64,000 bases of DNA. Source: Rotaria sp. Silwood1 (lineage: Eukaryota; Rotifera; Eurotatoria; Philodinida; Philodinidae). Shown one piece after another: positions 13,201-23,500 of the stretch. Location: positions 254,214 through 318,213 of the forward strand of contig CAJNOP010000020.1 in NCBI GenBank assembly GCA_905250075.1, written 5' to 3'. A program made the position numbers and the translations under genes. How positions within the stretch are numbered: the stretch's first letter is position 1; every line of letters starts with the position of its first letter. The notes under the pieces were generated by a model that saw only the letters and a list, made by a program, of their open reading frames with translations, ran no database searches and was not told the origin of the DNA.

Positions 13201-16200
13201 TTTTAGTATGCTAATTTTCTTCTACTTCCTTTTATTAATTGATTGAAAACGATTGCAGTCAAGACCGAATTCGAACGTTTGTGCTCAGCGCATGTCTCAT
13301 GGTCATAGACGACAGAATCACGAGCCTATCATAGATTAGACAGATAAAAACTTAGACAGGCTCTAATTATTGTAAAAAGCAACTAGTGTTGAATAACGTT
13401 AGGTAGTGAAGCCACAAGATTTGGAAATGTGAGTGATTGCTGAAGATTCACTCTTCGTAGGCTCATACACTTTTCTCTATCCATAGGAGTAATAAATTTG
13501 AGCAGTGCATCATATTTTTTTTTACAAATATCAATATATATTTCGCCGTCTATGCTAATATATATATATTAAAATTGAATCTACTATTTTTCATATGATT
13601 GATTAATTTACCGTTTCCAATACGTGGTACTGGATGTTTAAAATGATTTTTATCTAAATGTCGATTTTCAACATAAAAACTAACAATGGATTGATCATTA
13701 ATAGGTGTAGCTGGTAAATGAATAACCGTTGATGATAAAGAAAGTGGTGGTAAAACACCAACACCTTGACATTCAATTGTAAATTCCCTAGAAAAAAACA
13801 CTAATTGATAAACAATAAATGTTTAAAAAAAAAAAAGAAATCTTACCGATTCACAAGTGATTTACATACAAGTGTACATCGATATTCTTTTGTTGCTGTT
13901 GGACTAAATAATACATGTAAATCAATAGTTTCTTCGGGTAATAAGGTACCAAAACCATCATTTGGTTGTACTTGAATATACTGTAGCAAAAAAAATTATT
14001 TAATTAATATTTCGAATGTGTAGTTATTTCTTAAATAAGACTTCAACTAGATTAATAGAAGCGTAAAAGAGTTCATTCCTATGCTCTGTTCTTCTCAAAC
14101 TATTATAACTTTATTGAATTTTTATCTCTTGACAAAGTGCTAGTACACAAATTGAATTACAAAATTTCAAGTTTGAATTTTACTCATAACTAGTTTTGAT
14201 GAAACTTAGAATGCCCTAAAAATTTTAGCCTAAAGAGATATATTATTCTTAAGATATTATGTATCTACCAACAATCATGTGTCACAAGGAACGGTTAGAA
14301 AACCCAATATTTTCAATATTCAATATCTCAAAAACAGCATATCCTTTTCGACTGAATATTCGTAATTTAATTTTTTAGCAAATATCTAGCCAATAGTTTT
14401 AAAAAAATTCAGTAAAGTTCTAATACCTTCGAAAGGATAGTGCACGGGGACCAATACTAGCCCACTAATAGACGAAATTTAGTCAAATTTGAAAACATTC
14501 GCTTATCAGCAAAATATGTATAGTTTGTATTCGAAAATAGATTGCTATTCTCCACTTAAGTATAACGAACCCTGAATACGCTGCAAAATAAACTCTATAA
14601 AATTTGTTTCCAAGTATTAGAAAAAAAGCTCGATTTTGGGCTCAAGGAACGAGTACGCATTGCAAACTGCTTGTTTTCTAATATTTTGAAATGTACACTA
14701 AAATGTTCATATAAGTTCACTTATCTTATTATGTGAGATCGTGACATATTTCTAGAAATGATTTATCTATACTTTTTTTCAAAAAATAAAAACTTACATC
14801 AGGTAAATTAACAAATCCAAATGGTTGTGCTAATAACGAATTATTTTTCAATTGAATTTTAGCTACTACACTTTCACTTGTTGTACAACATCCAAAATCA
14901 ATATTATCAACATCAAATTGTAGATCACTTGTTGTTAATATAGCACTTATACTAAATGGTACAGTTCGAATTTGATCAGCTACTTTAACTTCAAGTGGAA
15001 TAATTAATGTATTTAATTGTGAATCAAATATTTCATTTGATAAACCATCATCAATTATTGATGGATGTGCAGTTAATTTAACTTGTAAACTAAAACTTGA
15101 TTTTGCTTGTATATAAGCTGTACGTGGAACAATTTCAATATGATTTTGTAATATACGTGGTTGAATATCAACCGAAACACGAAGTGCAGCTGAACTTCGA
15201 TTATGTAAAATAAGTGCATCTTGATATAGTCGATCAAACATACAAATTTTAAAATCCATCGAAGGATTTTCTATCCAAACAGGTACATCAAGTGAATGAG
15301 CACTAACAGAAAAATGTAACTAAACAAAAACAAAAACACTATAATTAATAATTCTTCATATATATTCTTTATAATACTTTACTTCAGGAATATTTTGATC
15401 AAATACAAGTGTATATTCTTCATGAAAAGTTCCAGCTACAGGAGCACTAAATTCAATTGTAAATGAAATAGATGAATGTGCTGCAAGAAAACCACGTTCA
15501 TCAGCTTTTATTGTAAAAACTTCAATATATTCTTTATTAGCTATATCTGTTCCATCTTAAAAACAAAATAACAACAACTGTTTTTTTTTCTTAAAATAAT
15601 TTCTATAATATATTTATAATCGAACCTGATACGGTTGATGTTTCTTTTTCTAATGATGATTTTGATTCACCTGTTTTCATTTCTTCTTTACGATTATTAA
15701 CAATTTGAGTTTTATTTTGCTCAGTACGTAATAAACTTGTTTTAACCAAACGATAATTTGTACCTAAACCACCATCATTACGAAGTGTAATACTTTGATG
15801 AAGACGTTCATCAACAACTGTTGTTCCAATATTAACTGATGTTTTATCCAAGGATAACTAAAAGCATATATATATAGTTTTAAGAGTTCTCGCCTTTTTT
15901 AGAGTTTCTGGAAAACAATTCATAAGAGAAGTGTAAAATTTTCATAGCAGATAGATCTTAATTAATAGAGCAAAAGTTGTCATTTCAATTGCTGTCTCCT
16001 ACGAGATACTGAGATGACAATAGTTTCAATATTCGATTGAGCCGAAAATTCTTTTTACAGATACAAAACACTATTTGAGACGGACCTCTTTTTATTTTGT
16101 TTCCTTCGAATAAAAAACCAACATATCAAATGTATCTTCAAAAAGTTCATGTTTTTTTTTAAATAGAGCTACCAAACATTACTGGAACAGTATTTTTTTT

Positions 16201-19200
16201 GTGAAACCAAAAATGCAATATCCATCTGAAACAATGTATAATATATGTGAACGAAACTTCAGTTCGATCGGATGTACTAAGTCAGAGAAAGGCACTTTTT
16301 TCTTGATGAAAAATTTCGTTTTAGACAAAAAGTGAAACAATGCATAGTTTTGATTAATTTGATTTCTTCAATTTTAGTGACGAGTATCATTAAATTAATT
16401 TATATTATTTTGATATTTACTTCAACTTTTTTTATTTCACAACGAATTGGAATTGTAAACATGCCTGTTTGAGCAAGAAATTTTATTTCACCTTGAAGAT
16501 TTTCATTGATCTATATATTTATATATGAAAAAGAAATTATAAAGAATAAATTAATAAGAATTTATATTTACTTTTGGTTCGAATGTAACATAAAGATAGC
16601 AAGACATTCCAGCAGAAATCATTCCTGGTGGTTCAAATCTATGATTAATAAACAAGTTTACATAAAAACAAAAAAATATATTTGATATAATATATATATA
16701 TATACATACTTGAGTGTAATAAAATCTTTTAATGATTCAGTTAAATCAACTAGTTTAAGTGTATTAATTGTTAATGTAACATTAGTTAATGTAACTCGTG
16801 TTCGATAAACTTTATCAACATCAAAGTCCTATTGAAATAAAATTTAAACAATATTTTTATGAAATAAAATTTTTAAACAAACTTTAAAAATAATTTCTGA
16901 TGGATCACTTTTAAATGGTACAGGTCCTTCGAAACGTTTAGTACCAACAACTTGTTCACGAACAATATTTTCTTTTAATTTTGTTAATGTTCGTTGTAAA
17001 ATATCCTTTTCAAAATAAACAAATTTATAGAAATATTTTTTCTATCATATATTAAAATATTACTTTATCCATTTTTGTTTTCCAATGTTTTGATCGATTA
17101 AAAAGTGGATCAATATCTTGTTTAGCTGGTTGTTTATCCCATAGACCATCAAATTCAGGCTTAGCCAAATCAATCTCCATTTCTAATATTTAAATTTTGA
17201 AATATAACACTTTCACTTCAGAAAACATATTATCTAATAGACTAGTCTAGAAATATCTCATAGAATTTGATATAAGTGACCAATATCTTGGTATTGCTTC
17301 TAGTTTACTAATTTATAGATCAATGTTTATTTAACTTTCTATCCTCTGGCACCTATTCAGTAGAATAGGTATCGAGTCAACCATGGAAATCTCTTAGACA
17401 AGTACTGATTTATGATACTGATATGGTTAAATTTAGGCAAAATTATTTCTTTGTGAAGATGTAGAATGGGTCATAAATGAATCATTTATCTTACATGATA
17501 CAAACACTTTGTATTTACTTTTTAATTTGATTTTTTTCGCAGATATGCTATTGGTAGTTTATTATGATAAAACTGAAAACTTACTTATGATGAAGTATTC
17601 TTTCGAAAAATGATTTATTTGGTGAGATGATAGATAATTATACACTTATACAGACGGCTATAATTGTATTGAACTTAGATCTTGCATTTTCCTGGTTATA
17701 TCTTCACGAAATTTTTATGATATAAAACTATTAGTTCTGATTCTGATTCGAAATCATTCATTTCTATTGTGAAAATCTCGTTCAAATTGAAAATCATTAC
17801 CAAAACTGCAGGTCTCTATTTTTTATTGGTAAAACAATAATTTAATCAATCTCGGTAATCTCTCTGAAAAAAGGTCTAACAATGAGTAAACTTTTTCGCT
17901 ATGTTACTTATTGAGATATAAACTTTTTTGAAACTTTCTATTAAAAAATTTTACCATCATCTAATTCATCTTGTTGATAAGTTGATGTCATTGATGATGC
18001 ATACTCAATTGGTTCAATGTCTAATTGTGATGGTGGACCAGCTGGTGGTGGTGGTGGTGGTGCAATCTCATCAACTGGTTCAGTTTGTGACATAAAATAT
18101 AAAAATTAATATAATAATTTTTTTTTTCGTTTATTATTTAATATTAATTAGCCTACTGATTAATCTGAGGTACTTCTTGTTGTTGTTGTCTTATTGTTGA
18201 AGGTGCAATATTTAATGATTTATTTGTTGTTGATGTTTTATATAATTCTGGATAAAGTTTACGTTTTCTTTCTTTTTCATTTTCTTCTTTAAGAATTTTA
18301 TCAACAATAACTAAACGATTTAAATCTTGTTGTTCAGAAAAACGTTTTTGCATTTGTTCTAATTTTTCATTTTTTTGTTTACGTAACATATAAAATAAAC
18401 CATTTTGTCCTTCATTATCAATTACTTGTTGTTCACGTTTTTGTGCATCACGTAAATCACGTTCTTGTGCTCGTTTTTGAGCTACTTGAATTGTTAATGT
18501 ATCCTATATTGATATTATTATTTTCATTATATTATTAAAATTATTATTAATTACTTTATTTCGTTCAATAGCATTACGTAAATTAAGTAAACTTTTAATT
18601 TTTCGTTCTGTTTCGACACGACTTGCTTCTTCTTCATTACGTTTTTCAGTTCGAATTCTAATTTATAAAAATATTATTGAAACATAATAATAAAAATCAA
18701 AGTATTACTTTTCAAATGTTTGTTGTAAATATTTATGTGCAAGTTTTTTACTTCGACGAGCTTCATCAATAGCAGATCGTTGTGCAGCTGCTTGTTGTTC
18801 AAGAGCTTGTTTTTGTGTACTAAATTAATAATAAAAGGATTTTTGTTTTCTTTTTGAGAAAATAGAAATTATATTTTTTTTTCCTATACTTTAATGCAGA
18901 TAAATGTGCTCGTTTCATTTGAGCGACTTTCCAATCTTCTTGACGTTGACGTAATTGTGTGACAGTATGTTTTTGTTCAATTAAACGTGCTTCTTTTTCT
19001 TTAAGTACATTTTCTTCACTATTATAACGTGCTCGTTCAATAATAGCTTTTGTACGATCCATTCTAAGAATTAAGAAAGTTATTAAATTACATTGAAGAT
19101 TTTTATTTAATAAAACGTACTCAGCAGCATCAAGTTTACTTTGAAATTCAGTAAGAACCTCTTGTTCAAGAGCTATTTCACGTACAAGACGATTTAATTC

Positions 19201-20496
19201 ACTATTGAGCCGATTGACAGAGGTACTAAAAGTAAAACGAAAAGAGAAACCCAATAACGACTTCAGCTTCTGATAAATAAACAACTGGTCATGTCGTTCC
19301 CACGCGATTGAACTGACCTATACAATCTTATTTTTCTATCAAGAATAAGAATAATTACAACACTATGAAATATTTTGCTATTTCATAATTTATCTCGTGT
19401 GATTCATAAAAGTTAAAATAAAATTGGATTGAAAGCATCATATCTATTCCACTAGAAATTTTATATTAATTGCATTGAAATGGATAAATTTAAAACAAAA
19501 TCACTATTCAATATTAGTCGATTATGATTCAAAATTCAATTTATATTTCTTTGTCGAACAAAAAAAAATGAAGACTTTAACAGATAGATTGATTTTACTT
19601 AATCACAATCAGTTCAAATAAGATTCCTAATTTGATATGAGTTTCTTTGTATAACTGATACAATAAAATTTCCCATCAGTACTATTCGTTATTGATCGAG
19701 ATCATTTCTCGAAATAAAAATCTTTTCTTAAATAGATTAAAATTATATTTCATATCTTACATATTTTTTTGATCCTGTGCTTGATCAATATCTTTTTCTA
19801 ATCGATTTTTATTCAGTTCCATTTTAGCTATTTTATCTTTTGTTAAATAAACAGATTCTCTAAAGTAAGAAAAGAAAAAAACATGATTGTGTATAAACTA
19901 CATAATCAAAAGAACATGTACCGAATTTGTTTGACAATATCATCTTTTTCTTGAATTTTACCATCAAGTCGATTAAGAAAAGCTCGTGCACGAATCATTT
20001 TACCTTCTTCTTTTGTAGAAATTTTTTGTTTTTTACTTGTTATTATTTGATTTGCTAATAATTTTTCATCATTTTCTTCATCGTCATTACCTATTAAACT
20101 AATATAAGAAATAAAACAAAAAAACAAAGATACAAAATTTCTTTCAATAAAATAGTTTTGTTTCAAATACCTTGAATAAGTTGTTGAACGACTTGTTGAA
20201 TTACTATCTTCACCTTTAGCACCACCAATTTCCTTTTCTTCTTCAATAACATAATCAATTAAATTCATTTCATCTGTATAAGAAGCACGACTTCTATTTT
20301 TTTCTGCACTATTATTTTGAACCATTTGTTCTTCATCATCACTATCTTCATCATCATCATCATCATCATCATCAAACATTTCAACTTGAGCATTATTTAT
20401 ATCATTGTCAACATCATCATCATCACCAGCATATTCATATTCACCATCATCAAATGGTATTTCATTTTCATCATTATCATTTAATAGTGAAGTCAT
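4213..20496 (-). CDS. CFAP74: Cilia- and flagella-associated protein 74 (CFAP74), about 30 exons
   Basis: A ciliary protein assigned in other species to the C1d projection of the axonemal central pair. Reading right to left: an acidic N-terminus (exon 20496-20171, long Asp/Glu runs), a Lys/Glu/Arg-rich coiled coil (20099-18174, including ILKEENEKERKRKLYPEL), a Pro run, then a chain of ASH/MSP-like beta-sandwich domains. Diagnostic segments are TKMDKDIL, FKDFDVDKVY, SAGMSCYLYVTFEP, FLAQTGMFTIPI and SLDKTSVNIG. Exons of 60-520 bp follow at about 17180, 17006, 16830, 16640, 16510, 15858, 15557, 15319, 13981, 13788, 12952, 12790, 12585, 12440, 12240, 12002, 11819, 11711, 6688, 6498, 6282, 6070, 5879, 4603 and 4450, ending TAA at 4213-4215. 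Most introns are 50-100 bp, but those at 4.6-5.8, 6.7-11.6, 13.0-13.6, 14.0-14.8, 15.9-16.4, 17.2-17.95 and 19.2-19.8 kb are swollen. The join near 18.1 kb is uncertain (separate entry). Confidence 0.9.
4648..5742. repeat. Diverged long inverted repeat (foldback/MITE-like) inside a CFAP74 intron
   Basis: The left arm from about 4648 (CTTTATGATATTGAGTTGAT, then GAGTGCGTGCG) reappears reverse-complemented at about 5675-5735. The sequence at 4930-5160 (CGACTTCGCATTTAG, GAGACTAAGAAAAAC, TTGATAGTCCTGAAAG) reappears reverse-complemented at 5220-5465. Arms are roughly 500 bp with an estimated 75-85% identity by eye and a short centre near 5190. It fills almost the whole 1.2 kb intron between the exons at 4603 and 5806. 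No transposase and no clear target duplication were seen. Confidence 0.75.
6988..8115 (-). CDS. MpaB-like ER-bound oxygenase (DUF2236 family), intronless, nested in a CFAP74 intron
   Basis: A single 375-residue ORF with ATG at 8115 and TGA at 6988. Residues 1-22 are a hydrophobic helix (ILISFIVLLFIYLFICHYF), a probable ER signal anchor. The rest matches the MpaB/rubber-oxygenase DUF2236 family: RLLVQTKQLTTLDVAGRRAEDT, then the RINYLHGLY motif holding the conserved His, SNDDMLYTLSVFILEPIRW, an EWR segment, and a Pro/Trp-rich basic C-terminus. MpaB cleaves a farnesyl chain during mycophenolic acid synthesis; other members are haem-dependent dioxygenases or uncharacterised, so the substrate here is unknown. 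It sits on the same strand as CFAP74, entirely within a 4.9 kb intron (about 6689-11610), with no introns of its own. Both points suggest insertion, perhaps by horizontal transfer from a fungus or bacterium. No frameshift is seen, and codon use is AT-rich like its host. Confidence 0.8.
   Translation of the reverse strand: MTFILISFIVLLFIYLFICHYFRFHRVKYILTNYNNVHLDYHKAQAICHLTSALDMPFLSRISTSFALFKTYGIPTISRLLVQTKQLTTLDVAGRRAEDTSVLINEFVFHDFDSHRARMSVARINYLHGLYKNHISNDDMLYTLSVFILEPIRWAKKFEWRSLVSIEEEARFIVWKTIGERMNIENIPLTYREIEKWSEDYEIKHMIYAKNNQICGEATLKLMLSLYPSWMQNFVRQMLISLIDERLRLSMDFEEVPYWIKHFTVIIFNIRAFFLRHCTLPRIYPDDFGQGPTSCPMNKYGRYQRKSYIFEPWYVKETWFYKILPFIRKRPGSMYKSQGFKVEELGPEKFSGKGIEEMKKDAENMKKRAIFQVES
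8116..11610. other. Remainder of the 4.9 kb CFAP74 intron
   Basis: AT-rich non-coding DNA upstream (minus sense) of the oxygenase ORF. It should contain that gene's promoter, but no defined site was found. One 65 bp exon-like segment at 10413-10477 is described separately. Other frames are short, hydrophobic and Phe/Ile/Tyr-rich, as expected from composition. Confidence 0.45.
10413..10477 (-). other. Orphan exon-like segment
   Basis: On the minus strand a good acceptor (TTTTTTGTCAATTTGTAG) is followed by an open stretch containing ILMRDTVRQGRQLSFIDE and then a GTAAAT donor. The peptide has balanced composition, unlike its surroundings. CFAP74 reads smoothly without it: the flanking exons join in phase 0 and give an ASH-type continuation. 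It could be an exon of an unseen gene, an alternative exon, or a relic. Confidence 0.25.
12953..13611. other. Enlarged CFAP74 intron
   Basis: About 660 bp between two CFAP74 exons, against 50-100 bp for most introns of this gene. No ORF, no obvious inverted repeat; slightly higher G+C than neighbouring introns, so probably an old insertion. Confidence 0.4.
13982..14796. other. Enlarged CFAP74 intron
   Basis: About 815 bp of non-coding sequence. No coding frame or terminal repeats recognised; probably an old insertion. Confidence 0.35.
15859..16421. other. Enlarged CFAP74 intron
   Basis: About 560 bp without coding frame. The stretch near 16200-16330 is less AT-rich than its surroundings, as in some other enlarged introns, but no ends or repeats could be set. 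Confidence 0.35.
17190..17952. other. Enlarged CFAP74 intron
   Basis: About 760 bp. The flanking exons fit it as a phase-1 intron: ...GATGATG at the donor, and AAATGGAG after the ATTAG acceptor giving Glu-Met-Glu. Nothing else recognised inside. Confidence 0.45.
18067..18173 (-). other. Uncertain junction in CFAP74: small intron or gene split
   Basis: The coiled-coil exon reads into an in-frame TAG at about 18153. Only 61 bp later, at 18091, an ATG opens the Pro-rich exon (MSQTEPVDEIAPPPP) that leads phase-correctly into the CFAP74 body. The only in-phase splice found joins a weak GTACCT donor after 18174 to an acceptor ending GATGAG, restarting at 18066 and bridging the stop with a 107 bp intron. 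There is no AG in the 45 bp or so before the ATG. Either the two halves are spliced here, or CFAP74 has been split into two adjacent cistrons. Confidence 0.5.
19222..19762. other. Enlarged CFAP74 intron
   Basis: About 540 bp of AT-rich sequence between coiled-coil exons; nothing recognised. Confidence 0.35.
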
Positions 20497-20558
20497 CTAC
20501 AAATATATAGAAAAAAAAGACGGAAAACAAACAAATTAAAACAAAAAAAAACAATTAT
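20497..20558 (-). promoter_or_regulatory. 62 bp TPGS1-CFAP74 spacer with 3' splice site abutting the CFAP74 ATG
   Basis: On the minus strand, the TPGS1 stop (20559-20561) is followed by 62 bp ending in a pyrimidine-rich tract and TATATATTTGTAG immediately before ATG. Such an acceptor is expected for trans-splicing of a spliced leader (known in bdelloid rotifers) or for an intron in a 5' leader. No room is left for an ordinary independent promoter. Confidence 0.5.
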
Positions 20559-23500
20559 TTAAGGAATTTTTTTAATAGTTTTTAAATAAATAGGCATAGC
20601 TAGTTTTTGAAATTCATCCAATGTTATGCGATTTTTCGTTGTTGATGTTAATTGTGTTTGAGACCAATGTTGTTCCAGTGATTGTTTCACTTGATGTGGA
20701 CTTAATTTGATTATCGATTCGTGAAGGCTGGAATAGAAAAAACAACAGAGTTTTATTGAGGAAATCAACGAACAAGTTAATGGAAGTCAAAATAAGATTT
20801 TTTTTTCCCTCTAGGTGTATTTCATCTGCACTAAGTCATTAGAGAACATTTCCAAATACCAAATCACTTATTTTAGTCATGACTATGTACTTAAAATAGA
20901 TCCTAATAATCTATGAATACTGTGAAAACAGTTCGAGCTATTAACTTTTGTATTGTTACGTTATTTTTAGCATAATATCGTAGCTATCTTAGGAATATCA
21001 GAAAAATTGAGTGTTGAACTTTGAATTGAAACTTTCCATAGAGATGAATCTTGATGAGAATAATGTATTATGAAAGTTTTAGATTTATTGATTGCTACTA
21101 TTCTAAAATAAGCGCGTCAGAATCTACAGATAAACATAAGGGACGTAGAACAAACGTACATTTATCGTAGTCGTATCTAAGGATTGAAAAAACAAAAATA
21201 TTTTGAAACTTTCACAATAAACTATTCTTGTGAAGGTCTTTCCCTATGTGATATTTCGAATCGGAATTCGAAACTCAGTTTTCGGGATATTTCCCAGGAA
21301 CGGAGCAAGACGTTGTGCTCAAAACTCCAGTAAAATTTCGATATCTTGGTAGCAATAATTTACTAACCTGAACTTTCTTTAGGGCGTCTCTAGGTCATAA
21401 GAACCTCCATGCTGCACAGAGACCCGACCAAAAAAAGAAAGATTTGATACTTGGAAAACGTTCCATCGTGTGGATAAATCTTGTAACTGGAATAAAAGTC
21501 ATGATTATTCGACGTATTAGTCTCAATCAGAGAATAAGAATATTGGTGTCATGAGCTTCTCTCTTGCATAGCAAAGTCTCAAACCTATTGAACTCTCGAC
21601 GTTAGGCTTATTCCAAGATATCTAATCTTGATTTTATCGTTTAGTTTAATCGATTGATAGATTAAGACAAACATAATTATTCAGATATCAATCCTATCTT
21701 TAGAAGATTATCTACAATATGACACCAACTAATACAAAATAGATAGTGTTTTAGATGTTGATTAACTTCGAGAATGTTTCTAAATTCATCGTCACATAGT
21801 TCATCAGAGTTTATTCTTTTGTCTAAAGATAAGTTCTAAGTAAGTATTTTTGTTAGTTTTAATATTAATAAAGTGTTATATTATCAAGTTTTGATTGTGA
21901 TTTTTTTTTGATAAACAAATCACCTGAAAGCATCATGCGATTTTTTATTAATCATTCCAAGAGAATCTGTAAGTATTTGTAAAAGAACTTCACATAATGA
22001 TCGATCAATTTCCGAATTTGTACCAGCATGATTAGCCAATGAATTGTATAAGGATCGAACCAATTTTTCAAATTCTAAATTATTAAATAGATACATTCTC
22101 GATTAATCTTTATCCTTTATAGATTGATAATAAAAATAAATGTCTATCATTCTGTCATATAAGTAACAAGAAAGTCGAGAAGTCTTCATATTATTCTAGT
22201 TGACTTTATACATATCTCTTCATATTGACACAAATTAGATAAAAAGAGACAAACTGCCACATATGAACGATAGAGATATACACTACAATTAACAATGTTA
22301 TACTAGGAAAAGAAAACACAGAAGAAGACAATATCCATATTTATTCCCATATCCTTCAGTATTCTCATCAAAGTAATGCTCCTTCTTCTTCTATTTACTG
22401 CGTTTATGCATCTATTCTGTATATGCCCGATGAGAAAGATAGATAGATAGACAGACATATATTTGTAGAAAACGATTTTCATATAACGCCTATTCCATCT
22501 AAGCAAAGAACAAAAACTCGAGCCATAGCAATGCTTTTGTAATTGTCTTTTTGCGACAATTACTATTATCATTATTGCTGCCGCAAGATATATTTGTTAT
22601 GTTTCTAACTCTTTATCGATAGAATACTATTGATAAGCATATTTTAAATACGATTGACAATTACATCAACAGACATGGATTCAAGAATTCTAAGCGCAAT
22701 ACCTGAAGTTGATCACCTAGAAGAACAAGAAGAAGACCACACAGAAGAAGAAGAAGAAGAAGAAGAAGAAGAAGAAGAAAGAGAGGAAGATATTAATAAT
22801 AATTATGATCATAATAATATTCAACAAATCAATAATCAACATTATTCACAAACAATTTCATCATCATCATCATTATTATTAAAAACAGATCAAATAAATT
22901 CGCAATCTTCATCAACATCTTCATATTTATCATCATCAAATTCGCCTGATCGTATATTAAATCAAAAATTTCATATTGCTGCTTTAACTGGTAATTTAAA
23001 TCTTTTACAAGAACTCTTAACAAAATCACGTGTACCAGTTGATTGTCGTGATAAAGAAAATTCAACAGCGCTATTATTAGCATGTGCACGTGGGCATTAT
23101 ACATGTGCTGATTATTTATTAGCAAATGGTGCTGATCCAAATGCTCGACGTATAACAGGTGCATCACCACTTTATTTTGCTGCATCATATCGTCATACAC
23201 GTATTGTTGAATTATTATTAAGTAAATATAAAGCTATTGTTGATTTATCAACATTTGATGGTTCAACACCATTACATGTTTCATGTGAACGTGGTTTTAC
23301 TGATGTTGTACAATTATTAATTAATTCACAAGCAAATATAAATGCGAAAATGAATGATGGTACAACAGCAATTATGTTAGCATGTCAAAATGGACATTTA
23401 TCTCTTGTACAAATGCTTATATCAACTGGAAAATGTAATGTATCAATACAACGTTTAGATGGTGTTACACCATTATTTCTTATTGTTCAATATGGACAAG

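Noticed and set aside
22654-22674. Longer start for the ankyrin protein
   Set aside because: The frame opens at TTG here; the first ATG is at 22675, which is the normal eukaryotic choice.
22829-23200. Minus-strand frame opposite the ankyrin gene
   Set aside because: Composition artefact (His, Met, Asn, Leu) of the antisense of a low-complexity coding region.
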